From positions 8,618,001-8,682,000 of the forward strand of contig JBHGNT010000015.1 of the NCBI GenBank assembly GCA_043228905.1: 64,000 bases of DNA. Reading direction: 5' to 3'. This stretch comes from Azolla caroliniana (lineage: Eukaryota; Polypodiophyta). Position numbers and translations under genes: made by a program. This document shows positions 1 through 10,054 of the stretch, one piece after another. Position 1 is the stretch's first letter. Every line of letters begins with the position of its first letter. The notes beneath the pieces are model-generated. The model saw nothing but the letters and a program-made list of their open reading frames with translations, was not told the origin of the DNA and made no database searches.

Positions 1-868
1 CAAATCCTAGGAATGCACATAACCCAAGACAGAGCTCGGAAGGTGCTATGGTCATCACAACAGAAGTATGTGACAAAGATCCTAGAGAGGTTCAACATGT
101 CGAACGCAAAGCCGGTCGGCTCAGTGCTGCCGACAAATTGCAGACAAATTGCGTAGCAGTGTCCAAAAGGGCAGAAGGAGAAGGGTGAGATGAGGAAGGT
201 ACCATATGCCTCAGCCGTCGGCAGTCTAATGTATGCTATGGTCTGTACGAGACCGTACATAGCATTTGTTGTGGGAGCAGTAAGCCGATATATGAGTAAT
301 CTAGGGAGAGAACACTAGGCAGTGGTGAAATGGATACTCAAGTACTTAAAGGGAACCTCGGGGTGTGCCTAAGGTATGGTGTCGGAAATCCTGTACTGGA
401 AGGTTTTACGGATTCGGACATGTCTGGAGATGTCGACTCGAGCTGATCCACGTCAGGGTATGTGATGACCTATGCAGGGGGAGCAGTGTCGTGGCAGTCA
501 CGACTGTAGAAGTCTATAGCCTTGTCGACTACAGAGACAGAGTATATGGCAGCGGTAGAAGCCAAAGAAAAGCTGCTCTGGATGAGAAATTTTCTCACCG
601 AACTAGGCATGAAGCAAAAGGAGTTCTTGCTTCATTGTGACAACCAAAGTGCCATAAAACTAGCCAAGAACGCAACATATCACTCCTGAACCAAGCACAT
701 ATAGAGAAGGTATCACTAGTTACGAGAGAGAGTCGAAGAAGGAGAATTTGCTCTTGAGAAGATCCATAATGACGACAATGGATCCGACATGCTGACGAAG
801 AACCTATCTATGGACAGACTCAAAGTCTGTCGAGAGAATACAGAATTGATAGATTTCCTCCCAGAAGA
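1..868 (+). pseudogene. C0 copia pol remnant (end of RT, RNase H)
   Basis: The frame opens inside a copia reverse transcriptase with QILGMHI and KYVTKILERFNMS, then the linker KPVGSVLPTNC. RNase H follows as KVPYASAVGSLMY and MVCTRP (about 195-255), SRYMSN and KWILKYLKGTS. Stops and frameshifts interrupt it (for example about 155 and 318), so it cannot encode a working polymerase. The RNase H tail (ENGSDMLTK near 775-800) leads into a purine-rich tract and the LTR at 884. It is very similar to C2 at 7961-9300, so both belong to one family. The upstream part of the element lies outside the window. Confidence 0.85.
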
Positions 869-883
869 GTGAAGGGGGAGTTT
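869..883 (+). other. C0 polypurine tract
   Basis: A GTGAAGGGGGAGTTTT-like purine tract lies directly before the LTR start TGTTGGG. It would prime plus-strand DNA synthesis. The same tract precedes the related LTRs at 9316, 10055 and 50363. Confidence 0.8.
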
Positions 884-1103
884 TGTTGGGAATATGTCCC
901 TCCAGTGGGAGGATGATCCGACTATTCGGAAAGCCTACAGTCGAAGAGTCGGAAAACAGGAGCCGAGTTGATGAGGAACTCGACTGAGGCCGAAACCAGA
1001 ATCGTGTAAATAGCCAACTTGGGAGACTATATTTGTAAATAGTGTAAGTGTTCGCCTCATGAGGGCTAGGTATGTAAATAACCAGAAAGTTGCGTAAGTA
1101 TAT
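884..1103 (+). mobile_element. C0 3' LTR, left part
   Basis: The LTR starts TGTTGGGAATATGTCCC and carries the family landmarks of a short tract near 1010-1035 (GGGAGACTATATTTGTAAATA) and an AGAAAGTTGCG segment before a TATA-like stretch. It is cut at 1103 by the insertion of C1 and continues at 7566-7960. The two parts total about 615 bp. Related LTRs lie at 9316, 10055, 49335, 50363 and 52688. Confidence 0.85.
1099..1103. repeat. Target site duplication of C1, left copy
   Basis: TATAT precedes the 5' LTR of C1 and recurs at 7561-7565 directly after its 3' LTR. A 5-bp duplication is what copia integrase makes, so C1 arrived as one insertion. Confidence 0.9.
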
Positions 1104-1478
1104 TGTTGAGAGACAAGCTCAACATCGGCCGGATCGGCTGAAGAAGTCGAGGACCGGATCGGTTGGGACCGATCGGTTAGGCCGAATGCGTAAACCGGTA
1201 CGCAGACCGGTGCGTAGGTAGGGCCGGATCGGTGCGTAAACTGGGAGGCCGTTAGGAAAGATATTCCTTGAGGAATATATTTGGGAGTTACTGTGGGAGC
1301 TCTTAATGAGCATTGAAGTACTGTCAGTACTTCGGTCAGTCCTTCTAGGACTTGTATAAAAGTGTTCATTGAACACACATATGTATAGAGTGTGGTGAAT
1401 AGAGATTTTGTACTGCTGTTGAATATAGTTCTTGTTTTTCCTCTCTCACTCTCTCTGTCTCTTCCGCGTATACTGCGT
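1104..1478 (+). mobile_element. C1 5' LTR (3' end missing)
   Basis: About 375 bp match the 3' LTR at 7105, including the paired CCGGATCGG motifs and the CT-rich run near 1440-1460. Homology stops at ATACTGCGT. The last ~80 bp of the LTR, the primer binding site and the start of gag are absent, replaced by unrelated DNA. Confidence 0.88.
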
Positions 1479-1835
1479 TATTGTAAGTTTATGGACCTTA
1501 CGGTCGGAACAAGGAGTGCGGAATGGTCGATTATCGACGGGTAGAGGTAGACGAGGAGGAACACCACGCTCGATTTGAGCGCACCCGAATCGAAGACGAG
1601 GTAGAAGAAAGGAGAGGGAGCCGGCATGATTAGGAATAACAAAAAGGAAGAGGGATAGGGGTTTAAACACTAAGATTGGAAACATAAACACTAAAACAAG
1701 AAACATAACCCAAAAACTAACAAACATAAAATCTAAATCTAGATACATGAACCTAAAAATAAAGTAAAGGGTGGGGTAATTAGAAAGAAATTAAAAGATA
1801 GGCTTAAAGGGAGAGGGATTAACATACTAATTAAA

Positions 1836-1837
<2 letters not shown>

Positions 1838-1881
<44 letters not shown>

Positions 1882-1961
1882 AAACATAAATAAACCTAAG
1901 ATTAAAACTAAAGAGAGAGAGAGAGAGAGATTAAAACATAAATAAACCTACGATTAAAACT

Positions 1962-2003
<42 letters not shown>

Positions 2004-2010
2004 AAACATA
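1838..2010. repeat. GA microsatellites with interspersed AT-rich unit
   Basis: Three runs of (GA)n alternate with an almost identical ~40-bp unit beginning GATTAAAACATAAATAAACC. The unit and the GA run were apparently duplicated together. Confidence 0.85.
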
Positions 2011-2246
2011 AATAAACCTAAGATTAAAACTAAAATACGAGACAAAAAACATAATTAAAATTTAAAAACAAGGGTTACGGGGAGGGAAGAGGATTACCAT
2101 ACTAATAAAAATGAAAGAGAGAGGTGCTATTACGAACTAGAGAAACATAATTAAAACACGATTAGAATAGAGAGGGCGAGGGAGAGAAACATAATTAAAA
2201 ACATGTAATTAACATTATAAATGAAAAATTACATGGGGTTTGAGGT

Positions 2247-2307
2247 ATGGTCTTATGGCAAACTAGTTTCGCCCATCACGGGCTCATCAGTGCCAACATA
2301 AGACCAT
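2247..2307. repeat. Imperfect inverted repeat (hairpin)
   Basis: ATGGTCTTATG at 2247-2257 is the exact reverse complement of 2297-2307. GGCA/TGCC extends the stem inward with a 2-nt bulge, and a second small stem (GCCC/GGGC) lies in the loop. No function is known. Confidence 0.6.
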
Positions 2308-2887
2308 GAGGGTGAGGGAGGGGGTTTATATAGGATTTTAGGAGAGGGGTATAGTGAGGATGTGGGATCAAAGTTGGGAGTGGGGGGCAAGGGTGTGCTA
2401 TGTGCATATGTGCACATTTAAGGGAGAAAAAGATAGTGGGATGTAAGTTTTAAGGTTTTTTAAGGATAGGGAAAAGGGAGTGAGAGGGTATGGGAAAGAG
2501 TGTAGGGAGAAGTGAGAGAGAGGGGTAAGGGATGTGCATATGTGCACACGTGCATGTGCATGTTTAAGGAAGGAGGGGTAAAGTTGTTATAAGCTAGAGA
2601 GAAGGGAATGGTGATGTGGGCACACGTGTGGGGTTAAAAAGTAAGAGAGAGGGGAAGGTATGGGTTAAAAAGGAAGAGAGAAGGGGAAGGTAGAGTTTTA
2701 AGAGAGATGAGGGGTAGGGATAGGGATAAAGTATGGGTTTAGATGAGGGGAGGGCTAGAAATGAAAATATAAAAAGTAGGGGAGGGTATTTTCAAAAGTG
2801 AGGGTAGGGGTAGGGTGGGTAGGAGGGTATTAACCTAAAGGGTAATGGGAGGGGTAATGTGGAAATTAGGGAAAAATGAGGGGAAGG

Positions 2888-3012
2888 ATAGGGTAGTAAT
2901 ATTGAAAAGTCGAGGGAAGGGTAGGATGGTAATTTTGAAAAGTCGAGGGAAGGGTAGGATGGTAATTTTGAAAAGTCGAGGGAAGGGTAGGGTAGTAATT
3001 TTGAAAAGTTGA
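2888..3012. repeat. 33-bp minisatellite
   Basis: About four tandem copies of a 33-bp unit containing AAGTCGAGGGAAGGGTAGG, with single-base differences between units, end just before gag homology resumes. Confidence 0.85.
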
Positions 3013-3028
3013 GAGAGGGATACACCCT

Positions 3029-3480
3029 TTCGAACGGCTGTGTGTACCCGGGAGAATACGCCGTTCTTTTTCGACTTACAGTCAATGCTCCTGGTAGAGG
3101 AGAACCACGCGGGTGCATCTACAAGCACATACACCGACAACAGAATGTTGTACACGGAAGGAGATAGGCCCCGTGGACGTGGAGGACGAGGCGAGTTGGC
3201 ACGCAATGGAGGCGGCCGACAAGATCAAGGAAGGAGGCACCGAAGTGATGCCGACAGCAACTCCGGACCCTCCGGAAACAGGGGGAGTCGAAGCGATGAG
3301 AACCGGCAAGGGAAGGCCACAGGGAAAGTGAGTGCTGGAAGAAGCGCGCCAATTCGGAGAGAACCGGTTCTAGAAACGGCTCCGGACATATCAACAAGGG
3401 AAATTGGCAATGATCGCAGTACGCCAAAGACTCCGGGAGAGCCGGAGAAGGGTCTGCCTTCGTGACGAGACACGAAGCAA
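3029..3480 (+). pseudogene. C1 gag 3' remnant
   Basis: The frame from about 3040 matches C10 gag (53560-54020) closely: CTREN, FDLQSMLLVEENHAG, then a Gly/Arg/Asp-rich stretch. In C10 the next part carries a CCHC zinc knuckle (CWYCGKKGHRESEC); in C1 that segment is disrupted by a short deletion near 3325. Gag would form the virus-like particle and bind RNA. The first half of the protein is missing. Confidence is good for identity; it is not functional. Confidence 0.85.
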
Positions 3481-4778
3481 ACTCAATGAAACGGACCACC
3501 CCGAGATCGGACGAGGTGTGGTACGTTGTCTCCGGCGAGTCGAACCACATGACGAGCCATAAGGAGTGGTTCTCGTACCTTGAAAAACCGATACAACCTG
3601 GAGTAGTCGTAACTGGAAACGACACTCCGCATCCGATTGCGAATGTCGGACAGGTTTTCCTTAGCCATGTCGGGCAGAAAGGGAAACTCATGAACGTACT
3701 GCACATTCCGACAATCACGAAGAACTTGGTCTCGGTCAGACAGATTGTTGACCAAGGGATGGAGGTTCGGTTTACACACCTCGGGTGCTTCATTGAGGAA
3801 GAAGGCCGTGTGATTGCGCAAGGGCGCAGAGACGGGAGGATGTTCATCCTCGATTCCACTGACGGCGGCACCGCAATGTTCGCGAAGGGACAAAAATCCG
3901 AGTCGGACATCGACTTGTGGCACAAACGGATAGGCCACGTCAACTACCAGCGGCTTCAAAACCTGCAATCGAAACAAGTGGTGTTCGTATTGCCCAAATT
4001 TTGTGGCCAAAAGGCACAAATTTGTGAAGCCTGCCAGCTCGGGAAGCAACACCGACTTCCTTTCCCCAACGAGCGAAACCGGAGCCGGAACAAGCTCGAC
4101 CTTATACACTCCGATGTATGGGGGCCGGCATAAAACGTTAGTCTTGGCGGGAGCCGATATTTCGTCTCCTTCATCGACGACCACACGCGGCACACGTGGA
4201 TCTACCTCATTGAGAGGAAGAGCGAAGTCTTCGACTATTTCCGGGATCTCAAAGGGTTCGTGGAAACGGAAACGGGACGAAAGATCAAGTGCCTGCGGTC
4301 GGATGGCGGGAAAGAGTACTTTTCTGGTCAATTCAACGGTTATCTACAACAAATGGGAATTCGGCGCGAATTCAGTTGTAGATACACGCCGGAGTAGAAC
4401 GGCGTGGCCGAGAGGAAGAATAGGTCAGTTGTGGAAGCGGCACGGGCAATGCTGGAGGAGAAGAGCTTGCCCAAGTTCTATTGGGCCAAGGCGGTATGGA
4501 CCACGGTATACATCCAGAACCGGATCGGAGACAAAGTGTCGGCGCATGAGCTATATTTCGGAACGAAGCCGAACTTGCGGCACTTGAGGGTGTTCGGTAG
4601 CATTGCGGATGTGCATGTACCGAAGGAGAAAAGGAGGAAGCTGGACACAAAGGCCGAGAAATGCATCTTGGTCGGTTACTTGGACGAGCAGAAGGGTTAT
4701 AAGTGCTATAACCCTCGCACCAAACAAGCACGTGTTAGCTACAACGTTGTGGTTGACGAGTCCGTGTCCTGGTACTAG
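3462..4778 (+). pseudogene. C1 pol: protease and integrase
   Basis: One frame carries a protease-like segment at about 3520-3560, where the usual D-S-G-A motif reads SGESNHM, so the catalytic motif is damaged. The GAG-pre-integrase domain follows: WHKRIGHVNY, then CEACQLGKQHRLPF (3903-4066), completing the H2C2 zinc-binding set. The integrase core is visible: FVSFIDDHTR (first Asp, ~4170), SDGGKEYFS (second Asp, ~4300) and NGVAERKNR (Glu, ~4400). The C-terminal part reads HLRVFG and KGYKCYNPRTK. Two in-frame stops, at 4131 and about 4396, break it. Integrase would insert the cDNA into chromosomes. Confidence 0.9.
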
Positions 4779-6227
4779 CCCCCGACTCTAGTCCGAGTTC
4801 TGATGATGAGTTAAGCGAGGCCGAGATGCCTTTGAATGAGCCTGAAATCGAGAACCGCGAAGAGAGTCCGATTTCACTCCGTTTAACTAGACCGATTGGA
4901 CGACTGAGTACGATCAGTCTGATGAAGAGCCGGCGAGTAGTGGAGACTTGGCCGTGCATTCCCCATGCAGGAAGCCGAGGAGACGGCTTACGCGCAAAGA
5001 GAAAGGGAAGATGAAGGTGTCGGATTCCGGCACGGATAGGAACGAGTCAGACCGATGTGAGTCCGACTCCAAGGGAACCGGTGACGGGTCTTTAAAGGTG
5101 AAGTCCGCGTCGACCGAGAAGGCCTCGACATCGGCTAATGTGAGATTACGCCGATCTACCCGCCAGACGAATCTTGTTTTGCGGTTCGGATACAACGAGT
5201 ACATGGCGCATCACTATGCGTACATGACCCGTATAGCAGAAGTGCGTGGGCCAGAGAGCTACGCAAAAGCGGCGAAGGACGCGAATTGGTGCGCCGCGAT
5301 GGAGGAAGAGATGCACGCATTGGCGGAGAACGAGACTTGGGACCTGGTTGACGCACCGAAGGGTGTGAAGCCGATCGGATGTAGGTGGGTGTACAAGGTC
5401 AAGTACAACACCGACGGCTCAGTCAACCGATACAAGGCCTGGTTAGTGGCAAAAGGTTACGCGCCAACTACGATGAGACGTTTGCGCCGATCGCGAAAAT
5501 GACGATCGTCCGTGTTTTGCTCGCAGTAGGTGCGGTGAAGGGGTGGCACTTACATCAGATGGATGTAAAGAATGCGTTCCTGCAAGGTGACCTTGAGGAA
5601 CAGGTGTGCATGGTACAACCCCCCGGATTTCACTCTGGAACGAACTCCTCGGCAGTATGCCGACTGAAGAAGTCCCTTTATGGACTAAAGCAAGCCCCGC
5701 GTGCCTGGAACGCGAAGATCACGCAACAATTGCATCGGATGGGCTTCGTCACATCAAAATCGGACTCTTCCCTGTTCATCCGGAAAGGTCAACTAGGAAC
5801 AGTTAGTATTTTACTATATGTTGATGACTTGGTCATCACCGGCGACGACCTAGGTGAAATCGACCGCGTGAAGCTCCAGCTTGCGGCATCGTTCAACATG
5901 AAGGATCTGGGGGACCTTCATTACTTCCTCGGGATCAAAGTGATCCGTACCCCCGAAGGCATATTGATCAGCCAACGTCATTACGTGCTGAGTATGCTCT
6001 TCAAATTCGGGATGGCCGACTGTAAGTCCGTCTCGACTCTTCTAGACAGAACCGTCAAACTTCATCCCGATACGGGAAAGGTATGCGACCCGACGAGGTT
6101 CCAACAAATTGTCGGAAGCCTCATATACTTGACCATCACCCGACCCGACCTCGGTTATCATGGCGCGACCTACCGAGGAGCACCTCAAGTGTGCGCAATG
6201 GATACTTCGGTATGTCAACGACATTAA
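4779..6227 (+). pseudogene. C1 pol: linker and reverse transcriptase
   Basis: An acidic, Ser-rich linker (4790-5100) is followed by FGYNEYMAHHYAYM, then the copia RT: WDLVDAPKG, GCRWVYKVKYN and YKAWLVAKGYA. A small deletion near 5463 shifts the frame, and RT continues as YDETFAPIAKMT, HQMDVKNAFLQGDLEE, KSLYGLKQAPRAW and the catalytic LLYVDDLVITG (about 5810-5840). It ends with YFLGIKVI and the RNase H entry SLIYLTITRPDL. The region 5102-5424 is the source type of the antisense fragment inside G1 at 18390-18712. Confidence 0.9.
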
Positions 6228-6954
6228 GGACCGGGGACTGCTATATTGGACCGGTGCAGCCGCGTAGTTAGTCGGCTACACCGATGCTGATTGGGCTGGC
6301 AACGCCGCCGATCGCCGATCCACGTCCGGATACGCGTTCTCCCCCGGGAGTGCCGCGATCGCGTGGAGCAGTAAGAAGCAGCCGACAGTTGCACTGTCGA
6401 GCACCGAAGCTGAGTACCGAGGAGCGTGTCCTTTCCGGTGAAGTCGAACTTCAGTACGTTCTAATGGATCGGCAGACTGCCGACATCTTCACCAAGCCTC
6501 TTGGTCTGGACAAGTTGCGGCAATTCTCAAGTGCGCTCGGATTACGTCACCTCGACGTGCCAAACTTGAGGGGGAGAACAATCACGAACGACCAAGAAAG
6601 GCAGCAGGAAAGGAGTGGAGAACGCGACACCGGGTCGGTTGACTCAGTTGTCGAGTACGACTTTGGATCGGCTGAAGAAGCCGAGAGCGGACCCGCGGAA
6701 AAGTCCGGAAGCGGACAGAAGGGGAGCAACCGAAGGAGAGAGCCAAAGCTAGCCACGCATGGGGAAGATGACGGCATCGAGGGCGAGAAGACTGAAGACA
6801 AGTTGGAGACAGCCAACTCGGACGAGAGCGAAAACCTATCGGAGGTAGCCGAGTCAGTTCGGATGTTTGATTTAGACACGCTGAATCAACCGAGGCCCAA
6901 GCGGAAGAAGAGGCAGCAGGAGAAGCGTCAACACCTCAACAACAGAAGAGCTGA
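6228..6954 (+). pseudogene. C1 pol: RNase H end plus C-terminal extension
   Basis: RNase H is badly shuffled in frame, but TADIFTKPLGLDKLRQF is clear (about 6478-6523). The frame then does not stop. It runs through LDVPNLRGRT into a long hydrophilic stretch rich in E, R, S and G, with no membrane segment. In another frame the extension ends with QQQKS and a stop at 6952-6954. The same ending occurs in C6 (26951) and nearly so in C5 (42642). About 150 residues after RNase H is unusual for copia pol. Its function is unknown. Confidence 0.75.
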
Positions 6955-7091
6955 TAAGGGCCACATGAGCAGACAAGCCGACCGGAAGGGTCGAAGCGCG
7001 CGGAGTCGAACAAGTCGTGGAGCGCGAGCAAGGCGTGAAGCCAGGAGGAACCGGAGATGTGAGCCCAAAGATCCCGAAGAGCCTCAAGTTG

Positions 7092-7104
7092 AGCTTGAGG
7101 GGGA
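7092..7104 (+). other. C1 polypurine tract
   Basis: CTTGAGGGGGAG lies immediately before the 3' LTR, where the first LTR base reads G instead of T. Confidence 0.8.
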
Positions 7105-7560
7105 GGTTGAGAGACAAGCTCAACATCGGCCGGATCGGCTGAAGATGCCAAGGACCGGATCGGTTGGGACCGATCGGTTAGGCCGAATGCGTAAACCACT
7201 ACACATACCAGTGCGTAGGTAGGGTCGGATCGGTGCGTAAACTGAGAGGCCGTTAGGAAAGATATTCCGTGAGGAATATATTTGGGAGTTAGTGTAGGAG
7301 CTCTTAATGAACATTGAAGTACTGTCAGTACTTCGGTCAGTCCTTCTAGGACTTGTATAAAAGTGTTCATTGAACACACATATGTATAGAGTGTGGTGAA
7401 TAGAGATTTTGTACTGTTGTTGAATATAGTTCTTGTTTTTCCTCTCTCACTCTCTCTGTCTCTTCTGCGTATACTGCGTAAGCTCAAGCTCTCCATTAAA
7501 CCTGAGTTTTTCTTCCTTCTGTTCGGTCTTCCTACTTGCTTCCGCACATTACTCTTTACA
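7105..7560 (+). mobile_element. C1 3' LTR (complete)
   Basis: 456 bp, ending ...TTACTCTTTACA and followed by the TATAT duplication. It matches the 5' LTR closely up to the point where that copy is truncated. A TATAAAA sequence near 7357 is a plausible TATA box. Confidence 0.92.
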
Positions 7561-7565
7561 TATAT

Positions 7566-7634
7566 ATGCAACTAGGGCAAACATGTTGTAAGTGAGGTGT
7601 GACGAACAGAGTAGAAACATGAGTTGTAGTGTGC

Positions 7635-7693
<59 letters not shown>

Positions 7694-7960
7694 GAGAGCC
7701 GCGCTATAGCTATGTGTGTAACAACAGATGCGAAGAGCCCTGTGTGGCTGATACACTCGACAGAGTGTTGTAATCATCTTTGTATAGTATATCCACTATA
7801 CTATTGTGAAGAATCTGTTCACCCGTGGTTTTTCCCATTATAGGGTTTCCACGTAAATGTCTATGTACATCTGTTTATCTTGTCTTTCTGCCATTTCTGT
7901 GAATCGTATTTCAGTGCGTAGTTCGTTTATTGTGATTAATTCCGCAACGATTTCTCAACA
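7566..7960 (+). mobile_element. C0 3' LTR, right part, with (GA)n
   Basis: The LTR resumes as GCAACTAGGGCAAAC, matching other family LTRs (for example 10243). It holds a pure GA run at about 7638-7689 and ends TTCTCAACA. The next base is already inside the RT codons of C2, so C0 probably inserted into C2. The left target duplication is outside the window. Confidence 0.82.
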
Positions 7961-9301
7961 GGTATAAGGCCCGAACCATGGTGAAGGGCTTCCTACAGAA
8001 GAAAGGAGTGGATTTTGATGAGATCTTTGCCCCGGCAATAAAGATGACATCCATCCGGACAGTCTTGGGCATAGCGGCAAGCATGGACCTCGAGGTAGAG
8101 CAAGTGGATGTCAAGACGACATTCCTACACGGAGACCTCGAAGAAGAGATCTACATGCATCAACCGGAAGGATTTGAGAAGAAAGGGGAGGAGCACCTGG
8201 TGTGCCAGCTAAAGAAGAGCTTATACGGATTGAAGCAAGCTCCCCGGCAATGGTACCGGAAGTTTTACTCCTTCATGACCGATCAAGGGTACCAGAAGAC
8301 GTAGGCCGATCACTCCGTGTTTGTGAAGAAATTTGATGGAGGAGATTTCCTAATATTGATCCTGTACGTGGACGACATGTTGATTGTCGGACGAGACCAA
8401 GTGAAGATACAGATGCTGAAGAAGGCCCTTAACTGGACCTTCTCAATGAAAGACTTGGGTTCAGCAAGACAGATACTGGGGATGCACATCATCCGAGACC
8501 AGTCGAAGAAGCAATTGGGGCTGTCACAGGAAAAGTACGTGACAAAGGTGCTTCAGCGGTTCAACATGTCAGAAGCAAAACCTGTTGGATCGACACTCCC
8601 AACAAACTGTAGATTAACAAACTGATGAAGATTCCATATGCCTCTGCGGTCGAGAGCTTGATGTATGCAATGGTGTGTACTTGACTGGATATTGGATACA
8701 CAGTCGAACTGGTGAGTTAGTTCATGACCAACCCCGGAAAAGAACATTAGAATGCAATGAAATGGATACTCCAGTACTTGAAGGGCATTTCAAGTATGTG
8801 CCTCCGATTCGGCTCCGGTAAACCCCTCATGGAAGGATTTACCGATTCGGATATGTCGGTTGATGTGGACACCAGCCGGTCTACATCCGGATATGTAATG
8901 ACTTATGCAGGGGGAGCCATTTCGTGGCAGTCGAGGCTGTAGAAGACGGTTGCGTTGTCAACCACGGAGGTGGAGTACATGGTAGCCATGGAAGCCGACA
9001 AGGAAATATTATGGATGAAGGACTTCATCGAAGAGCTAGGGATCCGGCAAGAGGAATATCGGCTCTACTGTGACAGTCAAAGTGTTATCCACCTTGCAAA
9101 GAACACGACATACCATTCCAGAACTAAGCACATCCAGCGCAGGTACCACTAGATCTGGGAGCGAGTTGAAGATCGAGAGTTCGTGTTGACGAAGATCCAC
9201 ACATAGGAGAACGGATCGGATATGTTGACCAAGGTGCTAACACCCGACAAGTTGGACGCATGCCGAAAGCGGATCGGACTCACAAGACATCCCATATCGG
9301 A
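7961..9301 (+). pseudogene. C2 copia pol: RT and RNase H
   Basis: RT begins mid-domain (YKAR, MVKGFLQKKGVDFDEIFAP) and includes DLEEEIYMHQPEGF, KKSLYGLKQAPRQW and the catalytic LILYVDDMLIVG (about 8358-8393). A stop at 8302 and a deletion near 8620 break it. RNase H follows: KWILQYLKG, SDMSVDVDTSRSTSGYVMTYAGGA (8850-8930), the STTEVEYMVAMEADKE active-site region and KHIQRRYH. The gag and integrase parts are not in the window, consistent with C0 splitting C2. Confidence 0.88.
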
Positions 9302-9315
9302 GTGAAGGGGGGGAT
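9302..9315 (+). other. C2 polypurine tract
   Basis: GTGAAGGGGGGGATT directly precedes the LTR start TGTTGGG. Confidence 0.75.
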
Positions 9316-9577
9316 TGTTGGGAAAATCGGTCTCTCTGGATGGGATCCAGTGATGAATAAAGAGGACCTGGTGAGAACCGGAAGAGATCCGAAAACCGGT
9401 GGACCCGGTGAGAACCGGAAGAGAAAACAAATTTGTAAATATGTCTTGAATAAGCCCATTGAGGCTATATTTGTAAATAGCCCTAAGTTCATATAACTAT
9501 AAATATGACTTAGGGCAATCACTTTACAGTGTGAGAGAGAGTTTTTTTGTGTTGTGGTCATATTGCTATAATTGTTG

Positions 9578-9635
<58 letters not shown>

Positions 9636-9887
9636 CAGAGCGATACTCTGCCATAACTGCCATTGTGCGAAGAAACAGAGATCGAGGTCGTTGCCTCCGA
9701 GTCTCTGATTGTACCCCTTTCTTTCTCTTCATAGTGATAGTTTGGAGTCTGTGGGCGCCCGTGGTTTTTTCCCTATTAGGGGTTTTCCACGTAAACATCC
9801 TATGTCATTTTTTTTCCTTGTGTACTCTCCATTTCCCATTTCTGTGTTTGATTCTTAGGGAAGTGTTTCACTACTCGGTTGTGGACA
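9316..9887 (+). mobile_element. C2 3' LTR with (GA)n
   Basis: Starts TGTTGGGAAAATCGG and ends near GGTTGTGGACA. It contains an inner repeat of GGTGAGAACCGGAAGAG (about 9370-9425), the family motif TATATTTGTAAATAGCC, ATAAATATGACTTAGGGC, and a GA run at 9581-9634 in the same relative place as in C0. C7 RNase H codons follow. Confidence 0.82.
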
Positions 9888-10040
9888 AGAGATATTCCCC
9901 GCATTTCTCTTCATGTCCGAGAGCAAGTAGAAGAAAAGGAGTTTGCTTTGATGAAGATCCACATGGCTGAAAATGGATCGGACATGCTGATGAAAGTGCT
10001 ATCGCAAAGAAGCTGAACTAGTGCCGATAGAGAGTCGGAG
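9888..10040 (+). pseudogene. C7 copia RNase H tail
   Basis: A short stretch reads REQVEEKEFALMKIHMAENGSDMLMKVL, the usual end of RNase H in this family (compare 50205-50290), then GTGAAGGGGGAGTTTT. The preceding part was displaced by C2. Confidence 0.8.
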
Positions 10041-10054
10041 TGAAGGGGGAGTTT

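Larger units (their letters stand above)
1479..3028. repeat. Purine-rich, microsatellite-filled block replacing the C1 LTR end and 5' gag
   Basis: The block has no convincing coding frame. It is very rich in A and G on the plus strand. It contains three long GA runs, a threefold repeat of an AT-rich unit, a strong inverted repeat (2247-2307) and a 33-bp minisatellite at its right end. Neither end shows LTR or TIR features. It may be filler DNA from break repair, or an insertion accompanied by deletion. Confidence 0.7.
1104..7560 (+). mobile_element. C1: Ty1/copia retrotransposon nested in the C0 LTR
   Basis: C1 is bounded by TGTTGAG...CTTTACA LTRs and the TATAT duplication. The order is damaged 5' LTR, foreign purine-rich block (1479-3028), gag remnant, protease, integrase, RT, RNase H, C-terminal extension, polypurine tract, 3' LTR (integrase before RT is the copia order). 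Several stops and at least one frameshift make it non-autonomous. Its LTR relatives are the solo LTR at 31209 and the minus-strand C6 LTR at 26301. Confidence 0.92.

Noticed and set aside
3119-4331. Long minus-strand ORFs (274 and 282 codons)
   Set aside because: Antisense of copia gag-pol with no domain, typical of GC-balanced coding DNA read backwards.
4003-4587. 194-codon ORF overlapping C1 integrase
   Set aside because: It is a shadow frame of the integrase. The conserved FIDDHTR, SDGGKEYFS and NGVAERKN motifs are all in another frame.
7592-7777. ORFs with Arg-Glu or Ser-Leu runs (also 9280-9798)
   Set aside because: Translations of the (GA)n/(CT)n microsatellite inside copia LTRs.
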